NCBI RefSeq assembly: GCF_900113605.1
Contig: NZ_FOPY01000008.1
Span: 1-64,000, forward strand
Length of the DNA stretch: 64,000 nt
Direction of reading: 5' to 3'
Source of the DNA: Modicisalibacter xianhensis
GTDB taxonomy: Bacteria; Pseudomonadota; Gammaproteobacteria; Pseudomonadales; Halomonadaceae
Shown in pieces: positions 49,176 to 57,571 of the stretch. Made by a program: the position numbers and the translations under genes. The notes under the pieces were generated by a model. That model saw only the letters and a program-made list of their open reading frames with translations. It was not told the DNA's origin and searched no databases. The number at the start of each line of letters is the position of its first letter. The first letter of the stretch is position 1.

Positions 49176-50054
49176 ATGTCGGCACCGAAAAAAATGCCAC
49201 GGACCCCGTCCGGCGAAGCCTTGTCAACGGACTTGTACGATCCCAGGCTGCGTTGGTCCATGTGGCGCGCACGCTGGACCTCTACGACTCGCGAAGCGTT
49301 CGAACGTCGTGTCATTCGCCCGCTGGAGGATCGTCTGTTCCAACGTTGGCTGACCAACGGCTTTCTGGCCGACCAGGTCGAAGAGATGGGGCTGCCTTAC
49401 CGTAGTGTCGATGACTATCTTGGCGAAAGCTTGGATTTGCGTATCGATCCTCGCCAATTGATCTGCTCTCTGTCGATGAAGAAGTCCTTCCCGAAATCGA
49501 ACCAGCGCAACAAGGCGAAGAATCTCTTCATCTGGAAAGGTGACTGGGATCTCGTTCGCTACGATTTTCATAAAGGGCAGCGCTATACGTTCATCAACGA
49601 TATCTGGCTGAACCGCCATGCGCTGGAGCAAAGCCAGGCCTATCGCGAGCTAGTATCGCTGATTGAAAAGGGCAAGCCGTTCACGTCGCATCAGAAAGGA
49701 TTGTTGCTTAACACGCCGGACAAGGTGCTTGCTTATCTGGAAACCTATGTCGGCTACATGAACGAGATGGCGCGTACCGGTTTCGATAACAGCCTAGGTA
49801 AGGATCGGCTGGGCGTGGCAATCGATCGCCACGGCGGTATCGTGAAGATCAATCGTGGGCTGCATCGCCTGGCCATGGCGCAGGTGCTAGGCCTTGAGGA
49901 GATCGTCGTCCGCGTGCGAGCCGTGCACGCCGACTGGTGGCGTGATGTCATGCAGGGCGAAACCGGCGAGAAGGCGTTGCAGAACATGGCCGAGGCACTA
50001 CGGGAATCTAAACCGGCGGGTCTGGAGCCGGGGAAGACGGCAGACAGAGCGTAA
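49176..50054 (+). CDS. unknown protein with ParB/sulfiredoxin-like C-terminal segment
   Basis: A 292-residue soluble protein. The N-terminal half is basic and aromatic with no known motif. Near the C-terminus LGVAIDRHGGIVKINRGLHRLAMAQVLGL resembles the ligand segment of ParB/Srx-fold proteins (a G-x-HR-x-A pattern). No signal peptide. It is divergent from the GT4 gene and probably belongs to the surface-sugar locus; similar proteins may act in polysaccharide regulation or modification, but no function can be assigned. The start at 49176 is the first with a normal N-terminus; the frame is open to 49077. Confidence 0.6.
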   Translation: MSAPKKMPRTPSGEALSTDLYDPRLRWSMWRARWTSTTREAFERRVIRPLEDRLFQRWLTNGFLADQVEEMGLPYRSVDDYLGESLDLRIDPRQLICSLSMKKSFPKSNQRNKAKNLFIWKGDWDLVRYDFHKGQRYTFINDIWLNRHALEQSQAYRELVSLIEKGKPFTSHQKGLLLNTPDKVLAYLETYVGYMNEMARTGFDNSLGKDRLGVAIDRHGGIVKINRGLHRLAMAQVLGLEEIVVRVRAVHADWWRDVMQGETGEKALQNMAEALRESKPAGLEPGKTADRA

Positions 50055-50067
50055 AGATCAAGTAGAT

Positions 50068-50478
50068 TCAGGCCAGCTTTACCACTCGCTTGGCGTAGTC
50101 AAGCAGATCATCCGTATGCTTTTGGATGATGGCGATCACGATTGGCAAATGTACCGCTTGATAGTCATGCACTGCGATATTCCTGAAGCCAGTCATCTGC
50201 TTCATGACGGTGGCGAGTCGCGTGTCGAGAAGTTGAGCCTTGGCAAGAATGTCGAATACGTCTCGGGCGCTCTGGGGTAAGCCCAACTGTTTCAATCGAA
50301 TTAGGCGGTTTCCGGCATCGATAGCCGCCTCGCAGGCACGCTGAAGGTTGAGGATGGCGGCATCTTGGCGTGTCTGATCGTTTTCGAACGTTTCGGGGTG
50401 CTTGTCATACTCTTCCCGTGCGCGGAATACGCAGCGCTCTATCGTAGCGGCCTTGTTCAGCAGGACATCATCTGCCAT
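50068..50478 (-). CDS. hepT: HepT-like ribonuclease toxin (DUF86)
   Basis: A 136-residue HEPN-domain protein. The active R-x4-6-H motif is in GFRNIAVHDY, with the tyrosine that MntA modifies in characterised systems (RNxAVHxY). Known HepT enzymes cleave RNA and are silenced by AMPylation of that Tyr by MntA. The ATG at 50478 overlaps the mntA end by 11 bases, so the two are coupled. Confidence 0.9.
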   Translation of the reverse strand: MADDVLLNKAATIERCVFRAREEYDKHPETFENDQTRQDAAILNLQRACEAAIDAGNRLIRLKQLGLPQSARDVFDILAKAQLLDTRLATVMKQMTGFRNIAVHDYQAVHLPIVIAIIQKHTDDLLDYAKRVVKLA

Positions 50479-50878
50479 GGACGTGCCCACGCTGTTTGAT
50501 ATCCGCGATCAACTCCCGCCGCTGAATGGCAAGATCCCAGTACTGGCTCATGGTAGCCAGTTCGAACTCATCGGCCTCGAGATCCCGGCTCCATAGCCGT
50601 TGGCCTTCCGATACGATCTGATGCTGCATGACGGTCGAGGCACTGCGCAAATCGACTAGGTCGACGTCACGATTCAGTAGGTCTGCCAATTGCCCTGTCA
50701 GTTCCCAGCGAAGAGTGCCGGCGAGCGGGGAGGGAAGCAGCGCCGCCAAGTCGACATCACTTATTGCATTGGCGTTGCCTTTGGCCTGGCTGCCAAAAAG
50801 GTAGACGGCTTGAAGGTCTGGCAAGGCATCTTTCAGATAATCAAGGCAGCGTTTCAGCTCGGGTCGTGCCGTTTTCAT
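50468..50878 (-). CDS. mntA: MntA-like nucleotidyltransferase antitoxin
   Basis: A 136-residue minimal nucleotidyltransferase with GSQAKGNANAISDVDLA, the G-S-x10-D-x-D motif, and a further Asp in DVDLVDL. In known pairs it adds AMP groups to HepT to neutralise it. GGAGCG precedes the ATG. First gene of the pair on the minus strand. Confidence 0.9.
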   Translation of the reverse strand: MKTARPELKRCLDYLKDALPDLQAVYLFGSQAKGNANAISDVDLAALLPSPLAGTLRWELTGQLADLLNRDVDLVDLRSASTVMQHQIVSEGQRLWSRDLEADEFELATMSQYWDLAIQRRELIADIKQRGHVHGR

Positions 50879-51001
50879 GAAGCGCTCCGCTGAATGACAG
50901 AATCTGCACTTTACGATTTGCCCTCAATCCTGGCAAACGTCGATTCCTAACCCGCTCGACTTGCCGGTCCTGGATTGGGGGCGAAACGTTCTCCCGCGAT
51001 C

Positions 51002-51032
51002 CGAAAAACAATCCCGGCATTGAGCCGGGATT
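51002..51032 (-). terminator. rho-independent terminator of the TctC-type gene
   Basis: AATCCCGGC (51010-51018) pairs with GCCGGGATT (51024-51032) around a 5-base loop. On the minus strand the stem is followed by GTTTTTCGG, a fair T-run. It lies 30 bases after the stop of the minus-strand binding protein. Confidence 0.82.
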
Positions 51033-51062
51033 GAGCGTGACCGACAGAACCGGGGATCTGAC

Positions 51063-52046
51063 TCAACCGGCGCCCATGCGCTGCGAGAGGTCCTCGATGT
51101 CCTTGACCTGATCGAGGACGAACTGCTCGAACTCCTGGCCTTTCATGGTGAAGGGCATCAGGCCATTGCTTTCCATGGCCTGCTTCCACTCGTCGCTCTG
51201 GGACAGTTCCTGGATGGTGGATATCCAGAACTGCTTGGCCTCATCCGACACGTTGGGCGGAATGTAGAAGCCGCGCCAGTTGGGCGCCAGCACATCGATG
51301 CCTTGCTCCTTCGCGGTGGGAATGTCCGCCAGGTCGCCTTCCAGGCGCTCATCGGAGAGCAGGGCCAGGATGCGCAGATCCCCCGACTCCCTGAAGCCCT
51401 TGGCTTCGGAAATGTCGCCACTGAACACGTCGACGTGCCCACCGACTACCTGGGTCAGTGCCTCACCACCCCCTTCATAAGCCAGATAGCGGATCTGGCT
51501 CAGGTCTTCCACGCCTGCCTTGTCGGCAAACATCAATACTTTCAGATGATCCCAGCTCCGCTTGGCGTCGCCGCCGGCAAAGATGACCGAGCGCGGGTCG
51601 TCGTTAAGTGTCTTGGTCAGATCGTCCAGCGTCTTGAATTCGGAGTCCTTGGGCACGGCGATCACGCCGTAGTCGGCGCCCAGCGCGGCGACCCAGTTGA
51701 CCTGATCGGCGGTCATACCCTGGAACAGGCCTTGGGCCAGGCCAGCCGAGGTCACGGTGGAGGCGGCGACCAGCAGCTGTTCGTCGGCGGGGCGCTTGCT
51801 GATGACGTGGGCGTAGGCGACCCCGCCCGTCGCGCCAGGCATATTGATGGTCTGCACGGCCTGGGGAACCATGTCGAGCTCCTGCAGGATCCTGCCTACG
51901 CTGCGGCAGGTGAAGTCCCAGCCGCCCCCGGGGTCGGAGGGAGCGATGCAGTCGACCTTGCCGTCAAGTTCGAAACTCATCGCACTGGATGCGAACGTCA
52001 GCGCGACACCGGCTGCGGCGAGCAGGGCTGTGCATTTGCGTTTCAT
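51063..52046 (-). CDS. tripartite tricarboxylate transporter binding protein (TctC family) 1
   Basis: A 327-residue periplasmic receptor with a signal peptide (about 1-25, ending SSAMS). The Bug/TctC fold is recognised by IAPSDPGGGWDFTCRSVGRIL, NMPGATGGVAYAHV, and a C-terminal QEFEQFVLDQV. The start at 52046 follows AAGGAG. It has no TctA/TctB neighbour of its own; the fused permease 3.5 kb away already has another receptor. It may share that permease or work with one elsewhere. Context (CoA-transferase, HMG-CoA-lyase-like) suggests a C5-C6 dicarboxylate. Confidence 0.85.
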   Translation of the reverse strand: MKRKCTALLAAAGVALTFASSAMSFELDGKVDCIAPSDPGGGWDFTCRSVGRILQELDMVPQAVQTINMPGATGGVAYAHVISKRPADEQLLVAASTVTSAGLAQGLFQGMTADQVNWVAALGADYGVIAVPKDSEFKTLDDLTKTLNDDPRSVIFAGGDAKRSWDHLKVLMFADKAGVEDLSQIRYLAYEGGGEALTQVVGGHVDVFSGDISEAKGFRESGDLRILALLSDERLEGDLADIPTAKEQGIDVLAPNWRGFYIPPNVSDEAKQFWISTIQELSQSDEWKQAMESNGLMPFTMKGQEFEQFVLDQVKDIEDLSQRMGAG

Positions 52047-52180
52047 GGACGACTCCTTGTTTGTTGTATGTGTCGTAATACAGCGGCGTGTCTGCCTTGC
52101 ACCGTATCCCAAGGCTTACGGGGCTAGAAGTAGCATTTCAGAAAGTGAGGGTTCGTCGGGCGCGAAGGATGCGGAGCAGG

Positions 52181-53077
52181 TTAATCGCCGGCTCTTCCCG
52201 TCAGGTGATCCACCAGATGGCGCGCTGTTACTGGAAGCGCATCGTACTGGCGCATGCCGATGACGGTTTCCCGCGTGGCCCAGGTATCGCTGAGCGGGAT
52301 GCTGCAGAGCTGCAGGTCGCCCAGTTCGCGGTAGATGGTCTGCTCGGGGAGGACGCCTATGCCCATGCCATGGTGGATCATGCGGCATATGGCATCGAAG
52401 CTGCGTACCTGGATGCGCATGTGCAAGGTCCTGCCGGCCCGGCTGGCGTGTTCGTGCAGCAGGTCCTGTAGCGAGGAATCCTGTTGCAGCCCGATGAAGT
52501 CTTCATCGGCCGCCTCTTCCAGATAAATAGATTTGCGGCCGGCGAAGGCATGATTTATCGGCGTGACCAGAACCAGGCGGTCGCTGCGGTAGGGCAGAAC
52601 CTGCAAGCCCTCGTAGGGAACATGGCCGGCGAAGATGCCGATGTCCGTCAAGCCTTCGCGCAGTGCGCTGATGGCTTCCGAGCTGACGCGCTCCTGCAGG
52701 TCGAGCTTGATCTGCGGGTAGCGCTGCGAAAAGGTGCTGAGGTCCTCGGGCAGGAAGGCGATGATCGCCGAGGTGTTCGAGTGGATCCGCACGTGCCCCT
52801 TGATGCCGGTGCCGTACTCGCTCAGGTCGGCTTGCAGGCGTTCGATGTTTTCCAGGATCTTGCGCGCGTGATGCAGGAAGGCATGGCCTGCGGGGGTCAG
52901 CTCGACGCCGCGCGGGCGACGGTAAAGCAGGACGGTGTCCAGTTGCGCTTCCAGGTCGCTGATGCGCTTGCTGGCCGCCGCCAGGGCCAGATGCTCGCGT
53001 TCCGCCGCGGCGGTGAGACGGCCTTCGTCGGCCACCGACACGAACAGCTTCAGCGTGACGAAATCGAACCGCCCCAT
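52181..53077 (-). CDS. LysR family regulator
   Basis: A 298-residue LTTR with the N-terminal winged helix (FVTLKLFVSVADEGRLTAAAEREHLALAAASKRISDLE) and the C-terminal co-inducer domain (about 90-295). It is divergent from the CoA-transferase gene with 145 bases between, and upstream of the TctC-type gene. It is thus the probable activator of either or both. Confidence 0.9.
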   Translation of the reverse strand: MGRFDFVTLKLFVSVADEGRLTAAAEREHLALAAASKRISDLEAQLDTVLLYRRPRGVELTPAGHAFLHHARKILENIERLQADLSEYGTGIKGHVRIHSNTSAIIAFLPEDLSTFSQRYPQIKLDLQERVSSEAISALREGLTDIGIFAGHVPYEGLQVLPYRSDRLVLVTPINHAFAGRKSIYLEEAADEDFIGLQQDSSLQDLLHEHASRAGRTLHMRIQVRSFDAICRMIHHGMGIGVLPEQTIYRELGDLQLCSIPLSDTWATRETVIGMRQYDALPVTARHLVDHLTGRAGD

Positions 53078-53221
53078 ACGGCATTCCCCTCGATACGGTA
53101 TCGTTGAAACGCCATCTTACTCAAGCCTTCGCCGGAGGCGAAAGCTAACTTGTTCAATGCCTAATTGTTCCTGCCAGGAGCGCGACGCATCCTGAGCCTC
53201 ATCTAGCTAAGGAGTGAGCCG

Positions 53222-54427
53222 ATGAACCCCACCGATTCCCGACGCCTGCCGCTGGAAGGTCTCAAGGTACTCGAGCTTGGCCAGCTAATCGCCGGCCCCT
53301 TCGCCACCAAGATGCTGGGGGAATTCGGCGCCGACGTGATCAAGATTGAACCGCCCGGCACCGGCGATCCCCTTCGCAAGTGGCGAATGGTCGAGGAGGG
53401 CACGTCGCTGTGGTGGCACGTGCAGACGCGCAACAAGCGCTCCGTGTCTCTGGATCTGCGTTCCACCGAAGGGCAAGAAATCGTGCGTCGGTTGGTCAAG
53501 GAGGCCGACGTGCTGGTCGAGAATTTCCGCCCCGGCACGCTGGAAGGCTGGGGGCTGGGCTGGGACGTGCTATCCGAGCTGAACCCAAGCCTGATCATGG
53601 TGCGCATTTCCGGCTATGGGCAAAGCGGCCCCTATCGCGACAAACCCGGCTTCGGGGTGATCGGCGAGGCCATGGGCGGCCTGCGCTACCTGACCGGCCA
53701 TGCGAGGCAGCCCTCGGTGCGCGTGGGGGTCAGCATCGGCGACTCGCTGTCGGCGTTGTACGCGGTGATCGGTACGCTGCTGGCCTTGCAGGAGCGCCTG
53801 CGAAGCGGCCGCGGACAGGTTATCGATGTAGCGCTGTACGAGTCGGTGTTCGCGATGATGGAGAGCCTGATCCCCGAATATGATGCCAGCGGCAAGATTC
53901 GTGAGCCCAGCGGCAGCTCGCTGCCCGGCATCACGCCGTCCAACGCCTATCTGTGCCGGGATGACGATTACGTGCTGATTGCCGGTAACGGCGACAGCAT
54001 CTTCAAGCGCCTGATGGGAGTGATTGGTCGCCAGGACCTGGCGACGGACGAGCGCTTTGCGCACAACGACGGGCGCAGCCGGCATGCCGAGCTGATCGAT
54101 GGGGCCATTGCCGAGTGGACCCGCAAGCGCTCGCGCCAAGAGATCCTCGAACGACTCGACGAGGCCCGGGTGCCGGCGGGCTATCCCTACACGGCGGCGG
54201 ATATCGTCAATGACCCGCACTATCTGGCGCGGGAGATGATCCAGACCATTACCACGCCGGCCGGGCGTTCGCTCAAGGTTCCCGGCGTACTGCCGAAGCT
54301 CAGCGCCACCCCCGGGCGGCTCGGCCAGGGCGGCCCCGACCTGGGGCAACATACCGAACAGGTGCTCGATGAGCTGGGCATCGACGAGGAAACGCGCCAG
54401 AAACTGCGCCAGGGCGGGATCATTTGA
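53222..54427 (+). CDS. CaiB/BaiF (class III) CoA-transferase
   Basis: A 401-residue family III CoA-transferase. GLKVLELGQLIAGPFATKMLGEFGADVIKIEPP is the CoA-binding start, and the catalytic Asp174 lies in VSIGDSLSALYA as in formyl-CoA transferase. It moves CoA from a donor such as succinyl-CoA to a carboxylic acid. The next gene is an HMG-CoA-lyase-like enzyme, so 3-hydroxy-3-methylglutarate or citramalate are reasonable acids (inference). Confidence 0.9.
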   Translation: MNPTDSRRLPLEGLKVLELGQLIAGPFATKMLGEFGADVIKIEPPGTGDPLRKWRMVEEGTSLWWHVQTRNKRSVSLDLRSTEGQEIVRRLVKEADVLVENFRPGTLEGWGLGWDVLSELNPSLIMVRISGYGQSGPYRDKPGFGVIGEAMGGLRYLTGHARQPSVRVGVSIGDSLSALYAVIGTLLALQERLRSGRGQVIDVALYESVFAMMESLIPEYDASGKIREPSGSSLPGITPSNAYLCRDDDYVLIAGNGDSIFKRLMGVIGRQDLATDERFAHNDGRSRHAELIDGAIAEWTRKRSRQEILERLDEARVPAGYPYTAADIVNDPHYLAREMIQTITTPAGRSLKVPGVLPKLSATPGRLGQGGPDLGQHTEQVLDELGIDEETRQKLRQGGII

Positions 54428-54457
54428 GCGAGAATACCTTTATCAAGAGTACCGAGC

Positions 54458-55375
54458 ATGTCACGTATCTACATCAATGAAGTGGCGCCGCGCGATGGCC
54501 TGCAGATCGAAGCGGCGTTCGTGCCCACACCGGACAAGATCGCTCTGATCGACAAACTCTCGGCGACCGGCCTGGCCAGGATCGAAGCCACGTCGTTCAC
54601 CTCGCCCAAGGCGATTCCCAACCTGCGCGATGCCGCCGAGGTCATGCAAGGCATTCGCCGCCAGCCGGGGGTGATCTACACGGCGCTGGTGCCCAATCTC
54701 AAGGGTTGTCAGCGCGCGCTGGAATGCGGCGTGGAGGAAATCAACCTGGTGATGTCGGCCAGCGAGTCGCACAGCTTGGCGAACCTGCGCATGACGCCCG
54801 AGCAATCCCTGGCGCAGTTCGCGGAGATCGTGGCTCATGCCCGGGGCAGCGGGGTGTTCAACAATGCGTCGCTTTCGACCACGTTCGGTTGTCCGTTCGA
54901 GGGCCATGTGGATGAGGGTCGGGTCATGACGTTGATCGAGCGGCTGCTCGAGACAGGCGTGCAGGGCATCACGCTGTGCGATACCACCGGGGTGGCCAAT
55001 CCGGCCCAGGTCAAGCGGCTCTGTCAGGGCGTGGTGGCACGCTGGCCCGATGTGCCTTTTACGCTGCACTTCCACGATACGCGTGGGATGGGGCTGGCCA
55101 ATGCGCTGGCCGCCTGGGAAGCGGGCATCGTGCACTTCGATGCCTCGTTGGGTGGGCTGGGTGGCTGTCCTTACGCACCGGGCGCCACGGGCAACGTGTG
55201 TAGCGAGGATCTCGTACACATGTTCGAGCAAATGGGCGTGCACACCGGCGTCGATCTGGATGCCCTGATGGCGGTATCGGCAACGCTGCCCGACCTGGTG
55301 GGGCACGACACGCCCGGGCATGTGGTCAAGGCGGGCAAAGCCGACCGGCGGTATGCAATGCCGGAACGCGGTTAG
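54458..55375 (+). CDS. HMG-CoA lyase-like DRE-TIM enzyme
   Basis: A 305-residue second HMG-CoA-lyase family enzyme. Motifs EVAPRDGLQIEA, FHDTRGMGLANALAAWE and the Cys237 of GGCPYAPGATGN are conserved. It differs from LiuE in sequence and is placed with a CoA-transferase, so it may cleave the CoA ester made by it, for example HMG-CoA or a citramalyl-type CoA. It follows the transferase by 30 bases. Confidence 0.85.
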   Translation: MSRIYINEVAPRDGLQIEAAFVPTPDKIALIDKLSATGLARIEATSFTSPKAIPNLRDAAEVMQGIRRQPGVIYTALVPNLKGCQRALECGVEEINLVMSASESHSLANLRMTPEQSLAQFAEIVAHARGSGVFNNASLSTTFGCPFEGHVDEGRVMTLIERLLETGVQGITLCDTTGVANPAQVKRLCQGVVARWPDVPFTLHFHDTRGMGLANALAAWEAGIVHFDASLGGLGGCPYAPGATGNVCSEDLVHMFEQMGVHTGVDLDALMAVSATLPDLVGHDTPGHVVKAGKADRRYAMPERG

Positions 55376-55426
55376 AGGCTAGGCAGAGCGAGAATGCCAC
55401 GAAGTCTGCCGTGATGCTGACGCTAA

Positions 55427-55529
55427 AGGCACACCTCCGCTGGGAGCTGTGCCTAAAAGGCCTGTTATGGATTGGTATTGCATCAGGTCGGGAAGACCTG
55501 CCGGCGCAACTAACATTGGCCGGCAGGTC
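55427..55529. terminator. two hairpins between convergent genes
   Basis: The first stem pairs 55427-55433 with 55448-55454 (inner CTCC/GGAG). The second is a perfect 11-bp stem (55495-55505 with 55519-55529), eight bases beyond the end of the TctAB gene. Neither has a strong T-run. They probably stop transcription from both sides. Confidence 0.5.
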
Positions 55530-55537
55530 ATCAGGGC

Positions 55538-57502
55538 TCAGCTGAAAAACCAGGGGTCCAGGAGGCCGCTGGGATAGGTCAGCGTCAGGAAGTGCGCCAT
55601 GCCGACAAGGAAGGCAACCACGCCAATAGCCATACCCGCTGCTGTCCACAGCTTCAATCGGGCGATGCCCAGCAGGAATACCAGACAGAACAGGGCAGCC
55701 GTACTGATGAAACCCAGGCCGAGGATGACCGCGATCAGCGCGCAGAAGCCTGTCAGCCAGACCAGCTCTTCCCGGCAGGCCTGGTGTTGCCACTGTGGCC
55801 GGCGCAGCGCATAGCGTGCCGCCTCGGCGAGACAGCCCAATGCCATGATGGCAATGGCCAGCATGGGAAACACACTGCCCAGCATCGAGAGGCCGGCGAC
55901 ATCGCTCCAGGCGAAGGCCGCCAGACCCAGCAATCCAGCCAGTAGCAGAACGTCTACCGCACCGATCATGGGGGATTGCTCGGCTGCCTTCGCCGTCTCG
56001 GGACTGGCGGTGACGCCGCTTGTCTTCGATTGGCGGCGCTTCACCCATAGCGCCTTGAATGCAGGAATGAACAGTACCGCCAGGATCAGTGCGCCGATAA
56101 TCAGCACGCCGGGACGGGCAAACGCCGCGCTGCCCTGGAACTGGACTGCTTGATAAAAGTAGGTCTCGGCGCCTGGCGCTAGAACGAAGCCAATCAGGAA
56201 GGCCGGACGAGACCAGTTGGCCTTCTTGAACAGCACGCCTATGGCTCCGACCACGGCCAGGGCGACCAGATCGCCCGTGGCCCGGGTCGCCTGATAGGCG
56301 GCAAACAGGATGAGGACGGTGATCAGCGGTGCGAGGATGGTGAAGCGCACTCGGGTGAGGCTGGCTACGGGGCCGGCAAGGCCCAGGCAGAGCCCGGCAC
56401 CGACGATGTTGGCCAGGGCGAGCGACCAGATGATGGTATAGGTCAGGTCGAGGTGGGTCTCGATCATGCTGATGCCCGGCTGTAGGCCGAGCAGAAGCAG
56501 GCCGCCGAGGAAAACCGCTGCACTGCCCGAACCAGGCACGCCGAACAGGAGCGTAGGTACCATCGCGCCGCAGGCGCAGGCGTTATTGGCCGACTCCGGT
56601 GCAATCACGCCGCGGATGTCACCCTGGCCGAACTCGCCCTTGTCCTTGGCGCTCTGCACGGCGTGGCCGTAAGTCATCCAATCGACGACGGAACCGGCCA
56701 GCCCGGGAATAGTGCCGATCAGGCTACCGAACCCCGCACAACGCGCTACCAGACCGCGTTCCCGGCGTACATCCCGAAAGCCCTGGCGCCATCCTTGACC
56801 AAGCCGGCAGGGTTCGTTGGCGATGGTCCCTCGTTGCACCAGGAGTTCGATGATTTCGGGCAGGGCGAAGATACCCAGCCCCACTACGACCAGGGGCAGG
56901 CCATCGTAGAGGTAGTCGAGGCCGAAGTTTAGGCGAAACTCGCCGGTAGCCGGCGCCATGCCCATGCCGCCGACCAGCAGGCCCAGCCCGCAGGCGGCCA
57001 GTCCCTTGAACAGGTCGCGTCCCGAGAGGACGGCGACCATCGATAGCCCCAGCAGGGTCAGCATGAACAGCTCTGATGAAGAGAACGCCAGGACCAGTGG
57101 CTGGGCTATGAGAATGAAGCCAGTGAGTACCGCGGCGCCGATCAGGCCGCCAGCCATGGATGACAGGAAGGCGCTGGAGAGGGCCCGGGCCGCCTGGCCG
57201 CGCTTGGCCAGTGAGAAACCGTCGATTACCGTCGCTTGCGAGGCACTGGAGCCCGGGATGCCAAGCAGCACTGAGGCAAAGGTGTCGCCGGTAGGAATCA
57301 CGGCCACTAGGCCCATCAGCATGCCCAATGCCACCGAGGGGTCCATGCCATAAAGGAAGGGCAGCAGTAGTGACATGCCGGCGATTCCACCGAGGCCGGG
57401 AATGATGCCGACCACCAGGCCGACGATGACCCCAAGCATCATGTAGAGGAGATGGGAGAGGGTGAAGACCTGCCCCAGACTGGAGAGAAGGATGTCGAAC
57501 AT
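55538..57502 (-). CDS. tripartite tricarboxylate transporter permease, TctA-TctB fusion
   Basis: A 654-residue membrane protein. Residues about 1-490 form TctA: GIIPGLGGIAGMSLLLPFLYGMDP, the family repeat IPTGDTFASVLLGIPGSSASQATVIDG and its second copy GAMVPTLLFGVPGSGSAAVFLGGLLLLGL. After a linker (about 488-510) four more helices (about 513-650) match a TctB small subunit. TctA and TctB are usually separate genes; here they are joined, which fixes their ratio. The binding protein is encoded immediately upstream. Confidence 0.88.
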   Translation of the reverse strand: MFDILLSSLGQVFTLSHLLYMMLGVIVGLVVGIIPGLGGIAGMSLLLPFLYGMDPSVALGMLMGLVAVIPTGDTFASVLLGIPGSSASQATVIDGFSLAKRGQAARALSSAFLSSMAGGLIGAAVLTGFILIAQPLVLAFSSSELFMLTLLGLSMVAVLSGRDLFKGLAACGLGLLVGGMGMAPATGEFRLNFGLDYLYDGLPLVVVGLGIFALPEIIELLVQRGTIANEPCRLGQGWRQGFRDVRRERGLVARCAGFGSLIGTIPGLAGSVVDWMTYGHAVQSAKDKGEFGQGDIRGVIAPESANNACACGAMVPTLLFGVPGSGSAAVFLGGLLLLGLQPGISMIETHLDLTYTIIWSLALANIVGAGLCLGLAGPVASLTRVRFTILAPLITVLILFAAYQATRATGDLVALAVVGAIGVLFKKANWSRPAFLIGFVLAPGAETYFYQAVQFQGSAAFARPGVLIIGALILAVLFIPAFKALWVKRRQSKTSGVTASPETAKAAEQSPMIGAVDVLLLAGLLGLAAFAWSDVAGLSMLGSVFPMLAIAIMALGCLAEAARYALRRPQWQHQACREELVWLTGFCALIAVILGLGFISTAALFCLVFLLGIARLKLWTAAGMAIGVVAFLVGMAHFLTLTYPSGLLDPWFFS

Positions 57503-57538
57503 GGCGTGGTTCTTCGCGTTGTCGTGTCGGAATCGAGC

Positions 57539-57565
57539 CGGCTCCGTCGCTAGGCGACGGAGCCG
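57539..57565 (-). terminator. intercistronic hairpin between tctC and tctAB
   Basis: A perfect 12-bp stem (57539-57550 with 57554-57565), loop TAG, between the receptor gene and the permease gene. There is no T-run. Such hairpins between receptor and permease genes often stabilise the receptor mRNA and lower downstream expression. Confidence 0.65.
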
Positions 57566-57571
57566 AAGAGA

